The notes under the pieces: generated by a model
Seen by the model: only the letters and a program-made list of their open reading frames with translations
What the model was told of the DNA's origin: nothing
Database searches by the model: none
Position numbers and translations under genes: made by a program
Shown here: one piece after another, positions 63,671 to 64,000 of the stretch
Layout of the letters: every line of letters begins with the position of its first letter
How positions within the stretch are numbered: position 1 is the stretch's first letter
DNA from: Arenibacter troitsensis
Lineage (GTDB): Bacteria; Bacteroidota; Bacteroidia; Flavobacteriales; Flavobacteriaceae
DNA: 64,000 nt
Reading direction: 5' to 3'
NCBI RefSeq assembly: GCF_900177645.1
Contig: NZ_FXAO01000001.1
Span: 1,075,820-1,139,819 of the forward strand

Positions 63671-64000
63671 TTGGTTTATGTTCAATGTTTGAAAGTTGAA
63701 AGTTGCCAAAAAAGTCATTTCGAATGAATATGATAAACCGAAGGTTCACGAATTCCCGTAAAACAATTACGGCATGAGCTAAATCACATAAGTGGCTCTG
63801 ACCAAATATGTGCGACTTCTCAATCGCCCGAAAAAGGGCTCATGTCGAAGTGACTGCCGTGTCCGGTCGGGCCTAGTCATGAACAATCGGGAAAGAACTC
63901 CTTTTGTACGCTAAAACTAACGGCTCCCCTCTTGGAACGAAGAGGGGAATGAATTGCCTCGCCAACAGCGGGGGAAGAAAGGGGAGTTGGAAATCCCGCA
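63671..64000. repeat. Non-coding region with GC-rich hairpins at window end
   Basis: No gene. Contains the perfect stem CCCCTCTT/AAGAGGGG (63926-63947, 6-nt loop), the short hairpin CCCG-AAAAA-GGG near 63830, and nested CTCCCCT/AGGGGAG. Nearby GACTTC and GAAGT also can pair. Looks like a structured intergenic repeat of the kind scattered in Flavobacteriaceae, cut by the window edge. Confidence 0.5.

Overview
The window looks like part of a marine Flavobacteriaceae chromosome (Bacteroidota; Zobellia/Maribacter/Arenibacter-like, inferred without any search). The evidence is a SusC/SusD pair, three TonB-dependent receptors with CarboxypepD_reg-like N-termini, a one-protein hybrid two-component regulator, a T9SS-type C-terminal sorting domain, a TamB-type N-terminus, moderately AT-rich DNA, and promoters of the Bacteroidota form TTTG-N19-TAnnTTTG.

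Layout. 1-9.5 kb: N-terminus of a TamB-like protein, a DUF808 membrane protein, an ECF sigma / anti-sigma / DUF4097-like operon followed by an outer-membrane protein and a small Cys-containing protein, an 870-bp region without a gene, then a TonB receptor + DUF4249 lipoprotein + HAD phosphatase block. 9.5-25.4 kb: a (glucurono)xylan-use locus with sialate/acetyl esterase, GH35, GH67 alpha-glucuronidase, hybrid two-component sensor, GH105, GH10 xylanase, GPH-type sugar symporter and cytoplasmic GH43. 25.6-33.6 kb: a large VCBS/ASPIC-UnbV lipoprotein with a SusD/SusC pair. 34.1-40.0 kb: LacI-type regulator with two palindromic operators, sugar transporter, PfkB kinase and GH13_18 sucrose phosphorylase, which together read as a sucrose route. 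40.0-41.5 kb: GAF histidine kinase and tRNA-Arg(UCU) with its own promoter and terminator. 43.0-46.5 kb: siderophore-type TonB receptor and PepSY reductase-like protein. 46.5-55 kb: an AT-rich accessory island of unrelated, mostly single, same-strand genes (2H phosphoesterase, Ntn amide hydrolase, methionine aminopeptidase-like, HEAT protein, AraC + DHFR-like, DinB, a truncated lipoprotein), separated by diverged repeats. 55-58.7 kb: alpha/beta hydrolase, thioredoxin-reductase-like flavoprotein, small membrane protein and AraC regulator. 59-63.7 kb: TPR protein, T9SS-exported purple-acid-phosphatase-like enzyme and diheme cytochrome c peroxidase.

How the genes work together. In the xylan locus the periplasm-facing sensor would detect xylan fragments. 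GH10 cuts the backbone, esterase and GH67 remove acetyl and (methyl)glucuronic acid groups, the GPH symporter imports oligomers and the signal-less GH43 finishes them inside the cell. In the sucrose locus the transporter imports sucrose, the phosphorylase makes glucose-1-phosphate and fructose, and the PfkB kinase phosphorylates the fructose.

Most unusual: (i) the 46.5-55 kb array, where five genes are preceded by the same boundary element and several genes end at a motif of the form GCTACAAYAAC, as in a gene-cassette array without a visible integrase; (ii) a GH105 gene inside the xylan locus that carries the same kind of 3' element; (iii) a ~157-bp hairpin-rich direct repeat near the two ends of the xylan locus. 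All assignments come from reading the sequence; no database was searched.
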